DNA of 36,703 nucleotides from a virus: positions 1 through 36,703 of IMG/VR virus record IMGVR_UViG_3300031857_000599; one strand, written 5' to 3'. Every line of letters starts with the position of its first letter. Position 1 is the stretch's first letter. This document shows, in pieces, positions 1 through 5,697 of this stretch. Made by a program: the position numbers and the translations under genes. The notes under the pieces are model-generated. The model was given only the letters and a program-made list of their open reading frames with translations. It searched no databases and had not been told where the DNA came from.

Positions 1-74
1 GAAATAGCACAGAGTCCAAAAAATACCAGAACAATTGCACCAACAATAATAAAAGATTGTGTTTCTTCTCTCAT
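1..74 (-). CDS. small membrane protein, 3' part beyond window
   Basis: Partial gene that runs off the left edge. Its ATG (72-74) overlaps the TGA of the next gene upstream in an ATGA junction, so it is co-translated with it. The visible N-terminus reads MREETQSFIIVGAIVLVFFG and then LCAI, a short polar start followed by an uninterrupted hydrophobic segment typical of a single membrane-spanning helix. It is too short and incomplete to assign a role. Small phage membrane proteins of this kind are common in the early regions of T4-like cyanophages; that is context, not proof of function. Confidence 0.5.
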   Translation of the reverse strand, partial: MREETQSFIIVGAIVLVFFGLCAI

Positions 75-334
75 TTGTTGCTCCTATACCATTCCAAGTT
101 GCGTGGTTTCCAATCAATTATACTACAGTCAAATTGAAATCGTTTGTATCGTATAAAACCCCCAACCAAATGACTTGAACCAATACTCAACTGAAATGAT
201 GGGAGGATTTCATCCCCACTATAATCGTCCCACTGGATCGTAAGGTCAAGTAGAGCAAACTTTGAGGATGTGAGAACCTGAAAGAAATACTCCGTCCCAT
301 AGTCGGAATATGTCTCATAATCAAAGAGTTTCAT
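71..334 (-). CDS. hypothetical protein, paralog of 1948-2214
   Basis: An 87-residue ORF joined to both neighbours by ATGA overlaps. I do not recognise a named family. It is clearly related to the 88-residue product at 1948-2214: both have a DYGT(E/D) motif near residue 11-15 followed by an aromatic stretch, a W-(D/N)-DY motif about 20 residues later, a central alternating beta-like region and a Trp/Tyr-rich C-terminus. No signal peptide, membrane helix or catalytic motif is visible. The pair suggests an old duplication inside this block of small early genes. Function unknown. Confidence 0.65.
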   Translation of the reverse strand: MKLFDYETYSDYGTEYFFQVLTSSKFALLDLTIQWDDYSGDEILPSFQLSIGSSHLVGGFIRYKRFQFDCSIIDWKPRNLEWYRSNK

Positions 335-492
335 TCTTTGTCTCCTAAAGTCACAGGTGGTTGAATGTCGTTGAGTTCATCATACAGCATCTTGGCAAAC
401 CCATAGTGAGGTCTTGTGCCAGTTTCAATACTGGTTGAAGTGGCAACACTCCACATAATATCAAGTTGTAGTTTATCGGGTAGTGGTTTCAT
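331..492 (-). CDS. small hypothetical protein (53 aa)
   Basis: A 53-residue ORF that fills what would otherwise be a gap. It begins MKPLPDKLQLDIMWSVATST and ends in LGDKE. Its ATG (490-492) overlaps the TGA of the upstream gene and its own TGA (331-333) overlaps the ATG of the downstream gene, so both junctions are ATGA. This double coupling is the main evidence that it is real. No domain is recognised; the centre (TGTRPHYGFAKMLYDEL) looks helical and soluble. Confidence 0.6.
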   Translation of the reverse strand: MKPLPDKLQLDIMWSVATSTSIETGTRPHYGFAKMLYDELNDIQPPVTLGDKE

Positions 493-815
493 TCGTCCCA
501 AGGTGCTTTACGAGTTAATAGTTTAGCAAGGTTCTCATTATATTGTGGTGGTTTGTTGATTGACTCTACCAGAACATCAAAGTCCTTTTGTGGTAGGATA
601 ATCTTCTCTGGTTTAGCACCTTTACCCCAGAACTTCTCAAATTCCCACTTGTAATTTGTATCATACCATCCAGAGTTGATAGAATACCAAAACTCCTTCC
701 AAATATGATAGTCATCAAATCTAAATCCTTCGTGAGAAATTAACCTATACCACCACCAGAATGGAGTATAATGAAGATACCTGTTGCAGATTATGAGTTT
801 ATGGAGGATTACCAT
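489..815 (-). CDS. Trp-rich protein with DUF1778-like antitoxin tail
   Basis: 108 residues. The first 65 are very rich in Trp, Phe and Tyr (FWWWYRL, WKEFWYS, EFEKFWGKG). The last 40 (KIILPQKDFDVLVESI, then NKPPQYNENLAKLL, then RKAPWDE) follow the pattern of the C-terminal neutralising segment of DUF1778/TacA-type antitoxins: a hydrophobic strand, a helix, then PP-x-x-N-x-x-L-x-x-LL and a final PW. The DNA-binding ribbon-helix-helix that normally precedes it is absent, and no GNAT toxin lies next to it. The start at 815 overlaps the upstream stop by 7 bases. The family link is from memory of the motif, so treat it as tentative. Confidence 0.6.
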   Translation of the reverse strand: MVILHKLIICNRYLHYTPFWWWYRLISHEGFRFDDYHIWKEFWYSINSGWYDTNYKWEFEKFWGKGAKPEKIILPQKDFDVLVESINKPPQYNENLAKLLTRKAPWDE

Positions 816-1012
816 CTTCCTAACCTCAGTTTTCTTTCAGGTGACAGATAAGGATTGTATGGGTCATCATAAGGATAGATGTATTCACTCATCCAACCCC
901 ACGATAATGCCTCCCAGAAATCACCATATCCATACTTATGCCCATCATTATAACAACTTAGGGCATATGAAATGTTGCTGAATCCCTCAACGAACCATTC
1001 CCACTTACTCAT
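809..1012 (-). CDS. hypothetical protein, aromatic-rich (67 aa)
   Basis: 67 residues starting MSKWEWFVEGFSNISYAL, with many Tyr and Trp (YGYGDFWEALSWGWMSEYIY) and a basic end (RKLRLGRW). It starts in an ATGA overlap with the gene upstream and its stop overlaps the start of the next gene, so it sits inside one translationally coupled chain. No known family is recognised. The W/Y-rich composition resembles the N-terminal part of its downstream neighbour, which may reflect a related fold, but I see no clear alignment. Confidence 0.55.
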   Translation of the reverse strand: MSKWEWFVEGFSNISYALSCYNDGHKYGYGDFWEALSWGWMSEYIYPYDDPYNPYLSPERKLRLGRW

Positions 1013-1227
1013 TCAATTACCTCCCAGTGTGCGTCTGCCTTATCACCAAAACGATTGGTGCCTGTGCGAGTTGATACCCAAAAAAAGTATTTGCGATTTT
1101 CGGCAGCAAGAAACAACTCACCACCAGTATCCTGCTCCACAGTACAGACAGGATTGTTCTCCATAATATTGGCAAGACGATTTTTTGCCTTGCTGGATTT
1201 AGGTTTGACTGTGACTTTTCTCATCAT
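1009..1227 (-). CDS. conserved hypothetical protein (72 aa)
   Basis: 72 residues (71 if the second ATG is used). The N-terminus is basic (MRKVTVKPKSSKAKNRLANI), followed by a compact beta-rich part with single Cys, a GGELF turn and a WEVIE end. The layout looks like a small single-domain beta protein. It begins directly after the upstream TGA and ends in an ATGA overlap. It resembles small conserved proteins of cyanophage early regions, but I cannot name a family or a function. Confidence 0.6.
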   Translation of the reverse strand: MMRKVTVKPKSSKAKNRLANIMENNPVCTVEQDTGGELFLAAENRKYFFWVSTRTGTNRFGDKADAHWEVIE

Positions 1228-1446
1228 TCATTTTCCTTCCAGTTCATCAAGGATTTTTTCGGCATAAGAGGTAAAATCAACCTTATCACTCACATCACAT
1301 CGTCCCTCATCAACATCAACATCAATCATATACTCATCAAATGCAAGGAACACTTGAACTGCTCTGCGTTTGTCGTGTTCTGTGATGGTAGTATGAGGAG
1401 AGGCAATAATGTGAGTAATGTGGTTAAAGAGTTCGTCCATCGTCAT
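1228..1446 (-). CDS. hypothetical protein (72 aa, acidic C-terminus)
   Basis: 72 residues, acidic overall (EYMIDVDVDEGRCDVSDKVD) and probably mostly helical at the ends. ATG 1446 overlaps the upstream TGA (ATGA); a second ATG two codons later is an alternative start. No motif points to a function. Position and coupling make it part of the chain that begins at the promoter near 1726-1731. Confidence 0.55.
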   Translation of the reverse strand: MTMDELFNHITHIIASPHTTITEHDKRRAVQVFLAFDEYMIDVDVDEGRCDVSDKVDFTSYAEKILDELEGK

Positions 1447-1700
1447 TTCAGTTCCTCCTCGTTTTTAAGTTCCCAGAACATAGCATTTAGAAACTCAATT
1501 GCGTGTTTTCCTACAATAAAAGCATCCTTGTCCTCAAAGAACCTGTCCCCCACGGTTCTCATATCATAACCATCTTTGGTTTCATCAAAGAAAGCAAGAA
1601 CATAACACAACTCCTTTTGGTTACAGTCCTTATACCACTTGACGAGTTCATACTTGTTGTTACATTTGCTCCAACGGAACTCTGTGTCTCTGAACCTCAT
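1443..1700 (-). CDS. hypothetical protein (85 aa), first gene after a promoter cassette
   Basis: I place the start at ATG 1698-1700 (MRFRDTEFRWSKCNNKYELV), giving 85 residues. The open frame continues upstream to 1742, but that extension lies over the TATAAT box (1726-1731) and its leader, so it cannot be translated from that promoter. The protein is mixed alpha/beta with charged C-terminus (WELKNEEELK). No family is recognised. As first gene of the cassette it leads the block running down to position 1. Confidence 0.6.
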   Translation of the reverse strand: MRFRDTEFRWSKCNNKYELVKWYKDCNQKELCYVLAFFDETKDGYDMRTVGDRFFEDKDAFIVGKHAIEFLNAMFWELKNEEELK

Positions 1701-1725
1701 AATGGTCTTTTGTGTGTATGAGTGT

Positions 1726-1731
1726 ATTATA
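1726..1731 (-). promoter_or_regulatory. promoter -10 box with CATACAC leader
   Basis: Minus strand reads TTGCCCTATAATACACTCAT followed by ACACACAAAAG and then the start of the 1443-1700 gene. The TATAAT box is exact. There is no recognisable -35 hexamer because a hairpin occupies that place. The same arrangement recurs at 5688-5693 and 6980-6985. Confidence 0.7.
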
Positions 1732-1734
1732 GGG

Positions 1735-1763
1735 CAAAACACTCCCCTGCGGTGGAGGAGTGT
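1735..1763 (-). terminator. hairpin terminator upstream of promoter
   Basis: On the minus strand ACACTCC pairs with GGAGTGT around a GC-rich loop and is followed by TTTT. It lies between the stop of the 1773-1964 gene and the next -10 box, so it probably ends the upstream transcript just before a new one starts. Confidence 0.6.
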
Positions 1764-1781
1764 GCCAGTTCTTCAAGTGTC
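1761..1781 (-). repeat. GAACTGGCACA motif, copy 1
   Basis: Minus strand GACACTT-G-AAGAACTGGCACA. The TGA stop of the 1773-1964 gene lies inside it. It differs at a single base from the copy at 7016-7036; a shorter copy is at 5722-5732. Confidence 0.7.
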
Positions 1782-1964
1782 AGTTATCCTCTCTCCCCAT
1801 ACCCATCTGGTTTCTTTGGTTGGATTTGGATGCAGTTCATAATATTCATCATCACCCAATCTCCGAAACGCATAATGAGATCCATCTTCTCTTTCACAAA
1901 TGTATTCACACTTGTGGGGAGAATAAAGACGTGCCTCAATTATCTTATCACTTTTGTTGAGCAT
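1773..1964 (-). CDS. hypothetical protein (63 aa)
   Basis: 63 residues, basic N-terminus (MLNKSDKIIEARLYSPHKCE) and a beta-like centre with REDGSHYAFRRLGDDEYYEL. It overlaps the end of the upstream gene by 17 bases. Its last codons and TGA are part of the repeated GACACTT/GAACTGGCACA element, which then leads into a terminator, so it is the last gene of its transcript. No family recognised. Confidence 0.5.
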   Translation of the reverse strand: MLNKSDKIIEARLYSPHKCEYICEREDGSHYAFRRLGDDEYYELHPNPTKETRWVWGERITDT

Positions 1965-2214
1965 CGTAATCCCTAATGTAATCCCAACTCCAAGTCCTAC
2001 TCACAAAATCAATGTCCAGACCAAACTTATAGACCCAAAAAATAAAACTCAATAAACCACCACTACCAGAAGTGATTTGAATATAAGGCCAGGAAGGGTA
2101 GTCATTCCAACTCAAAGAAATTTGAAAGAGGCTCCATTTCTTCAGGTTAAGAAATTGAATATAAAAATCAGTTCCGTAATCTTTTCTGCTATTAAATCGA
2201 ATTAATTTTTTCAT
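1948..2214 (-). CDS. hypothetical protein, paralog of 71-334
   Basis: 88 residues starting MKKLIRFNSRKDYGTDFYIQ. It shares the DYGT(D/E)-aromatic motif, the W-N-DY motif and the Trp/Tyr-rich end with the protein at 71-334, and is about the same length. The start is an ATGA overlap with the gene upstream. The C-terminal third has a hydrophobic run (LLSFIFWVYKFGLDIDF) that could sit in a membrane or in a protein core. Function unknown. Confidence 0.6.
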   Translation of the reverse strand: MKKLIRFNSRKDYGTDFYIQFLNLKKWSLFQISLSWNDYPSWPYIQITSGSGGLLSFIFWVYKFGLDIDFVSRTWSWDYIRDYDAQQK

Positions 2215-2405
2215 TGGTCAAGTTCCTGTGCGAGTTCCAGTATGTCGTTTTTATCCAGAACAATCATATCATTCTGTGCTGTATAAGACTTTGTGTTTTC
2301 TGCCACAACCCGAAGAATTGCTGCTACCAGTTTCTCTTCGGTGTCTGCACCAGTATTCCTCAGTTCCCACACCTTACTCATAAATGCTTGCGAACGTTCA
2401 GTCAT
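2211..2405 (-). CDS. hypothetical helical protein (64 aa)
   Basis: I choose ATG 2403-2405 (MTERSQAFMSKVWELRNTGA) because it overlaps the upstream TGA as ATGA; a longer reading to 2429 would lie wholly inside the upstream gene. The 64-residue product looks all-helical, with an acidic second half (ENTKSYTAQNDMIVLDKNDI) and an ending ELAQELDQ. This is the profile of a small soluble phage protein. No family assigned. Confidence 0.6.
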   Translation of the reverse strand: MTERSQAFMSKVWELRNTGADTEEKLVAAILRVVAENTKSYTAQNDMIVLDKNDILELAQELDQ

Positions 2406-2983
2406 TTTACTTTTCCGTGAAGAGGACAATCACCATTCACCCATTTTTTATTATCAGGCATTTCTTCATTATCCATTACAGGACACTTACATCCGTTTTC
2501 AACAGCAGCATAAGAACCAGGAACAAGATTATTCAAGGCATTATACTCTTCAGAAGTCATAGCGTCCATTTCCTCATCAGTATATTGAGCGTTGTCAGGT
2601 TGCTCAAAACGGGAGAGTTTTGCCTTCAGGTCACGGATTTCTTTTTCTTGAGCGTAAATCTTATCCTCAAGTTCAATCACTTTCTTTCCATGTACTTCTG
2701 CAAGAACCAAGTCAAAGTAATCCGCAGTTTTCTGCATATCCTCAGTTGAACGGTCTTCACTGAATGCAATTGATGCGGCACCTCTTGAAATACCCTGTTC
2801 GTTATGCCCAATCATATACATAAACTTACTAAATGCACGAAACATTTGATAAGAAGTTGCATCTTCTACAGGAAACTCATAGGTTACGTTCTCTTCTGGA
2901 AGAATATCCTCACCAAAGGTACTTCCAATCTTATGTTCCCAAGTGCTTTCGTATTTAAGAGTGACTTTTGCTTTGTAGGTCAT
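2402..2983 (-). CDS. conserved hypothetical with coiled coil and C-terminal Cys cluster
   Basis: 193 residues. Residues 1-95 form a mixed domain that begins MTYKAKVTLKYESTWEHKIG. Residues about 98-128 are a predicted coiled coil (KVIELEDKIYAQEKEIRDLK). The tail carries CKCP and, about 20 residues on, CPLHG, which could bind a metal like a small zinc ribbon. It is the first gene after the hairpin and TATAGT box at 3006-3039. I recognise no named family; a regulatory or adaptor role is possible but unproven. Confidence 0.65.
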   Translation of the reverse strand: MTYKAKVTLKYESTWEHKIGSTFGEDILPEENVTYEFPVEDATSYQMFRAFSKFMYMIGHNEQGISRGAASIAFSEDRSTEDMQKTADYFDLVLAEVHGKKVIELEDKIYAQEKEIRDLKAKLSRFEQPDNAQYTDEEMDAMTSEEYNALNNLVPGSYAAVENGCKCPVMDNEEMPDNKKWVNGDCPLHGKVK

Positions 2984-3005
2984 CGCTTTGGATTTGTATG
3001 TACAT

Positions 3006-3011
3006 ACTATA
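3006..3011 (-). promoter_or_regulatory. promoter -10 box (TATAGT) with hairpin upstream
   Basis: Minus strand TATAGTATGTACATACAAA precedes the 2402-2983 gene. As at 1726, 5688 and 6980, a strong hairpin lies directly upstream and a CATACA-type leader directly downstream. The box is one base off TATAAT. Confidence 0.5.
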
Positions 3012-3012
3012 A

Positions 3013-3039
3013 GACCCCTGACTCAAAAAGTCAAGGGTC
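3013..3039 (-). terminator. hairpin between 3063-3260 and 2402-2983
   Basis: GACCC-x-TGACT pairs with AGTCA-x-GGGTC around a short A/T loop, with one internal mismatch. Only a short T run follows, so termination is likely but weaker than at 6991-7015. Confidence 0.5.
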
Positions 3040-3043
3040 GGTG

Positions 3044-3060
3044 GACACTTTATGAACTGG
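3044..3060 (+). repeat. GAACTGG motif in opposite orientation
   Basis: Plus strand GACACTTTATGAACTGG. It matches the repeated element at 1761-1781 and 7016-7036 (GACACTT-n-AAGAACTGG) but lies on the other strand and lacks the final CACA. Confidence 0.55.
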
Positions 3061-3062
3061 TC

Positions 3063-3260
3063 TTACATACTTAAGATTTTTCTACACACTCTCTTACATT
3101 CCGACTGATTATCATTACATTCGATTAGACACTGATAGTAATCATTAATTAGTTCACCTTGCTCTATAAACTCATCAAGTGTATTTTCTAATTGTCTCCA
3201 AGAAGCCAACTGATTGTAAGAAATTAAGTTATGCATCATAACCTCTATGCACGAGAACAT
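3063..3260 (-). CDS. small Cys-rich conserved protein
   Basis: 65 residues, or 58 if the start is the second of two adjacent ATGs (MHNLISYNQLASWRQLENTL). A helical first part is followed by a conserved-looking Cys block, YQCLIECNDNQSECKRVC, with four cysteines. Small proteins with this C-x3-C...C-x3-C block occur in T4-like cyanophages, from memory. The cysteines could bind a metal or form disulfides. It ends just before the inverted GAACTGG element and hairpin. Function unknown. Confidence 0.6.
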   Translation of the reverse strand: MFSCIEVMMHNLISYNQLASWRQLENTLDEFIEQGELINDYYQCLIECNDNQSECKRVCRKILSM

Positions 3261-3345
3261 TATGATAAAGAATTTTATGCTGTAGTACTCTCACCGATAC
3301 TAATTTAGCACAAAATATTCTTTTTATGTTGATTTCTTAATAGAA

Positions 3346-3465
3346 CTACATACCACCTTCTATCTTACCAACAATATAACCAATAACTATCCCACACATA
3401 AATGCAACAAACAAATACAACATATGTGCTGTAAATTGTATGAATATTAAAGTTTCTTCAGTCAC
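3346..3465 (-). CDS. small membrane protein with GTG start (39 aa)
   Basis: A 39-residue ORF with a GTG start at 3463-3465 that overlaps the stop of the upstream gene by 8 bases (GTGACTGA). It begins MTEETLIFIQFTAHMLYLFV and continues with AFMCGIVIGYIVGKIEGGM, which gives one long transmembrane helix with small-residue GxxxG-like spacing. No family is known. Between 3261 and 3345 I see no gene or clear signal. Confidence 0.5.
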   Translation of the reverse strand: MTEETLIFIQFTAHMLYLFVAFMCGIVIGYIVGKIEGGM

Positions 3466-3790
3466 GGCGTCTCCAACTATTATCTTCGTCACTCAAATCA
3501 TCACGCTTAAACCAATCTACAATCTCATCTACACTATCAAATCCAGATCTACCGAATCTTTCGTGCCCCAATCCACCAATATCAAGTTGATTGAGGAAAT
3601 CATCCATATCACCTTCTTGCATATCAGGATTCTCTGCCTTTCTACGTGCCTGACGAAGAATTTTGGCGGCAGATTGATTTGCCTTTGCTAGTTTCTCTGC
3701 CCAAATCATATCCTCCAAACTTACTTCCCCACCATTCACAATCTTTTCGCAGATTGCTTCTAAACGGAGACGATATTGTGTAGATAGCAT
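3458..3790 (-). CDS. conserved cyanophage hypothetical (110 aa)
   Basis: 110 residues. The first 55 are helical and basic (MLSTQYRLRLEAICEKIVNG, then WAEKLAKANQSAAKILRQAR), the rest is acidic and loosely structured (MQEGDMDDFLNQLD, DDLSDEDNSWRRRD). I recall similar proteins from T4-like cyanophages without known role. A GGAG ribosome site lies 7 bases before the ATG and a CCTAAATA late promoter (3811-3818) lies just upstream, so it may be expressed late and could be a minor virion or assembly protein. That last point is inference. Confidence 0.65.
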   Translation of the reverse strand: MLSTQYRLRLEAICEKIVNGGEVSLEDMIWAEKLAKANQSAAKILRQARRKAENPDMQEGDMDDFLNQLDIGGLGHERFGRSGFDSVDEIVDWFKRDDLSDEDNSWRRRD

Positions 3791-3810
3791 AAAGAACTCC
3801 AGATATAGGG

Positions 3811-3818
3811 TATTTAGG
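3811..3818 (-). promoter_or_regulatory. late promoter CCTAAATA
   Basis: Minus strand CCTAAATACCC about 21 bases before the 3458-3790 gene. It contains the TAA stop of the gene upstream (3814-3816). The pattern fits the T4-type late promoter used in cyanophages. Confidence 0.55.
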
Positions 3819-4056
3819 ATTGTTTTTCTTCTTTAACACGTTTGAAATACTCTTTATAGTATTTCTTTTTCATAGTATTAATGTAGTTTAATTCATCTTC
3901 TTCACCCACACATTCCAACAAATAAGAAACGCCCTCTAATTCAGATAGAAGGCGAGCAATTGTTGTTGATTTAGTGGGATTTACATTCCACTTGGATTTT
4001 TTAATTTCTAGGTCTCCAGTCAAAATCAATATTAAACGATAGAACTTTCCTCTCAA
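3814..4056 (-). CDS. hypothetical protein, start uncertain
   Basis: Up to 80 residues. No ATG fits; the longest reading starts at TTG 4056 inside the upstream gene, and a shorter one starts at another TTG near 4022 (TGDLEIKKSKWNVNPTKSTT). Neither has a convincing ribosome site. The supported core is helical, with LLSELEGVSYLLECVGEEDE and a Lys-rich end (KKKYYKEYFKRVKEEKQS). The consistent frame and the way it fills the space to the next promoter argue that it is real, but it is one of the weaker calls here. Confidence 0.45.
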   Translation of the reverse strand: MRGKFYRLILILTGDLEIKKSKWNVNPTKSTTIARLLSELEGVSYLLECVGEEDELNYINTMKKKYYKEYFKRVKEEKQS

Positions 4057-4612
4057 CCTGAGACTTATTTGGAGTTGTGAAATGATTTATAGATGAGGGG
4101 AAAAATAACATAGAACCTTCATCCACATGTTGAGGGATGAAATAATCAACTTCTCCAGTAAACAAATTGTTATATGGGCACAAGAAATGCACTGGCGTAT
4201 GCAATTGTCGATTATATTCTAAGTAGCAGACTACACTAAATGCGCCATATCCATGATTATGAATTCCATGGAACATGTTTTCTTTTTCAGTTTGAAACCA
4301 AGCCAGATCGATATTTTTAAAATTGACTTCAAAAGTATCTTCAACTGCTTCCAACTCTTCCTTCAAAATACTTGCTATTTCTGTTTTGAGAAGTAAATCA
4401 CTTTTTTTACTGTGATTATCATTTGCATAGAAAAATGTTGTATCTACGGAATTGTTTGGAGATCCCTTAGCCCCCTTAATATAATTTTCTGCTGGAGAAA
4501 ATTCTTGTAGTTCACATAATTCCAAAAGTTTTGGTTTTTTTTCTTCCCAATTTGGCACCGATACATGAAGAATCGGACATTGAAACATGTTTGTCAGATA
4601 ATTATTCGTCAT
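4001..4612 (-). CDS. 2OG-Fe(II) oxygenase, family 5 type
   Basis: 203 residues. The pattern fits the putative 2OG-Fe(II) oxygenase group common in T4-like cyanophages: HNHG (His118 and His120) as proximal iron-binding region, a beta strand with CYLEY, a GSMLFFPSSINHF strand with distal His177, and Arg188 eleven residues on for the 2-oxoglutarate carboxylate. Such enzymes hydroxylate proteins or other substrates using oxygen and 2-oxoglutarate; the phage substrate is not known. It overlaps its upstream neighbour by 11 bases. The first 60 residues are the usual substrate-side part. Confidence 0.75.
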   Translation of the reverse strand: MTNNYLTNMFQCPILHVSVPNWEEKKPKLLELCELQEFSPAENYIKGAKGSPNNSVDTTFFYANDNHSKKSDLLLKTEIASILKEELEAVEDTFEVNFKNIDLAWFQTEKENMFHGIHNHGYGAFSVVCYLEYNRQLHTPVHFLCPYNNLFTGEVDYFIPQHVDEGSMLFFPSSINHFTTPNKSQVERKVLSFNIDFDWRPRN

Positions 4613-4853
4613 TCTGTTTTAAATTTAAAAATTCTTTTTCAAGTTCTTTTGCTATTCTATCATACTTCCATTTCATCATCAAATTAGTGATAGGATTGCG
4701 TGGATGAAATCTAATCATCCATAACATTCTTTCGGTATTAACTCTCATAATCTTAAAGATAAGAGTCAAATAAATTGCCACATTTTCATCTACCCACATT
4801 AGGTAAGCAAGTATGCCAAAGATTACAACACAGGCAGATTGAAAAGGTGTCAT
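4602..4853 (-). CDS. small membrane-anchored protein
   Basis: 83 residues with an N-terminal hydrophobic helix (SACVVIFGILAYLMW, about residues 6-20), a second weaker hydrophobic stretch (NVAIYLTLIFKIM) and a charged, helical cytoplasmic-looking tail ending LNLKQNDE. It is preceded by a TCTAAATA late promoter (4879-4886) and followed by the oxygenase, so the two probably share a late transcript. Function unknown. Confidence 0.6.
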   Translation of the reverse strand: MTPFQSACVVIFGILAYLMWVDENVAIYLTLIFKIMRVNTERMLWMIRFHPRNPITNLMMKWKYDRIAKELEKEFLNLKQNDE

Positions 4854-4878
4854 ATAAAGTTTACCCCTCTATTGGCAT

Positions 4879-4886
4879 TATTTAGA
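4879..4886 (-). promoter_or_regulatory. late promoter TCTAAATA
   Basis: Minus strand TCTAAATAATGCC, 26 bases before the 4602-4853 start. The TAA stop of the gene upstream (4882-4884) is part of the box. Confidence 0.6.
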
Positions 4887-5085
4887 AACCGACTGCCTTG
4901 GTTTTCTTTTTGGACTTGTCAAGGACGTTTATATAATCCAAATAATCGGGGATTTGGTTGTGGGTGAACCAGAACACCTGGACTGCATCCCAATCATCAA
5001 AATTTACGGTTTCCCCCGTTTTGAGCACCAAAGAGTAGGTGTGGCGGTCGTATGGAGCATCAGAAGTCTGCCGAAACACCTCCAT
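4882..5085 (-). CDS. conserved hypothetical protein (67 aa)
   Basis: 67 residues from ATG 5083-5085, which shares bases with the upstream stop as TGATG; a GTG one codon earlier is possible. The core reads SLVLKTGETVNFDDWDAVQV followed by FWFTH, a small beta-sheet profile seen in short T4-like cyanophage proteins with an F-D-x-W/Y-D-x-V-x-x-F-W signature. The tail is basic (DKSKKKTKAVGF). Role unknown. Confidence 0.6.
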   Translation of the reverse strand: MEVFRQTSDAPYDRHTYSLVLKTGETVNFDDWDAVQVFWFTHNQIPDYLDYINVLDKSKKKTKAVGF

Positions 5086-5285
5086 CACTGCACCCCATCA
5101 AACTGACGGACAAACCGCAGGCACTGTTGAAACTGATCCCATTCCTGATTAGAAAAATTATCAGATGCATAGGGAATCTGAACGATTGCTGCACAAAGAC
5201 GATTGACATTTAAAGTCACCATCATTTCATTTGCTCCTGCTGCTTGACAGAACAGAAATGGTAAAAGAAAAACCAGTTTTCTCAT
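5085..5285 (-). CDS. small exported protein with signal peptide
   Basis: 66 residues. The N-terminus MRKLVFLLPFLFCQAAGANE is a clear signal peptide: two basic residues, a hydrophobic core and an A-x-A-like end (AAGA) for signal peptidase I, or less likely a lipobox at Cys13. The mature part has two cysteines (RLCAAIV and QQCLRFV) that could form a disulfide in the periplasm. It is coupled to both neighbours by ATGA and TGATG overlaps. A role at the host envelope during infection is plausible but is inference. Confidence 0.65.
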   Translation of the reverse strand: MRKLVFLLPFLFCQAAGANEMMVTLNVNRLCAAIVQIPYASDNFSNQEWDQFQQCLRFVRQFDGVQ

Positions 5286-5518
5286 AGGAATTGTTGCAGT
5301 GATGCAGTAGATTTTTTAGGTTTAGTAATCTTTAGTTGCTTTTGAATGTAATCTTTGGCGCTCTTGAGGGAATTGGTATCATGAACCTGTTGCCCGTTAT
5401 GAAGTATAACGAACTTTTTCCCCCAAGGAACCGCTGCCCACATACCATCTTTGGTAACATAACCAAGTGGAGATGTGGGTTTTGCGTTCAAAATGCCAGG
5501 ATTTTCAACATTTAGCAT
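5282..5518 (-). CDS. hypothetical protein (78 aa)
   Basis: 78 residues. The pattern NPGILNAKPTSPLGYVTKDG followed by WAAVPWGKKFVILHNGQQV looks like a small beta domain, and the C-terminal third is helical and basic (KSAKDYIQKQLKITKPKKST). The ATG shares a base with the upstream stop (TGATG) and the stop overlaps the next ATG. Similar small proteins occur in cyanophages; no function is known. Confidence 0.6.
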   Translation of the reverse strand: MLNVENPGILNAKPTSPLGYVTKDGMWAAVPWGKKFVILHNGQQVHDTNSLKSAKDYIQKQLKITKPKKSTASLQQFL

Positions 5519-5658
5519 CAGAGTACGGCAGTCACACCTACAACTTTAGCAGAAGGATTACGTGCCAGAGCAGTACGCTTTGCATCTTCATAGTCCCTTG
5601 CTTGCACTTCTTCATAGAAGACTTTACCAGCAACGTAGAGTTGAACTTTGCATTTCAT
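5518..5658 (-). CDS. conserved small cyanophage protein (46 aa)
   Basis: 46 residues: MKCKVQLYVAGKVFYEEVQA, then RDYEDAKRTALARNPSAKVV, then GVTAVL. I recognise this layout (K-x-Q-L-x-V-x-G-K-x-F, a short helix with DAK, then ARNP-x-A-K-V-V-G-V) as a small protein found again and again in T4-like cyanophages, of unknown role. A good ribosome site (GGAGA, 7 bases before ATG) follows directly after the promoter cassette at 5688-5722, so it is the first gene of that transcript. Confidence 0.7.
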   Translation of the reverse strand: MKCKVQLYVAGKVFYEEVQARDYEDAKRTALARNPSAKVVGVTAVL

Positions 5659-5687
5659 TTGGAGAATCTCCTTTTGTGTATGTTAGT

Positions 5688-5693
5688 ATTATA
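5688..5693 (-). promoter_or_regulatory. extended -10 promoter (TGCTATAAT)
   Basis: Minus strand TTTCTGCTATAATACTAAC followed by CATACACAAAAGGAGA. Exact TATAAT with a TG extension one base upstream, a hairpin in the -35 place and the shared CATACACAAA leader. Confidence 0.7.
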
Positions 5694-5697
5694 GCAG

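Noticed and set aside
400-425. GTGCCAGTTTCAATACTGG resembling the GAACTGGCACA motif
   Set aside because: Within the 331-492 coding frame, without hairpin or TATAAT beside it; similarity probably by chance.
2384-2749. 121-codon plus-strand frame
   Set aside because: Antisense to the coiled-coil gene 2402-2983 and to its neighbour; no ribosome site or family pattern.
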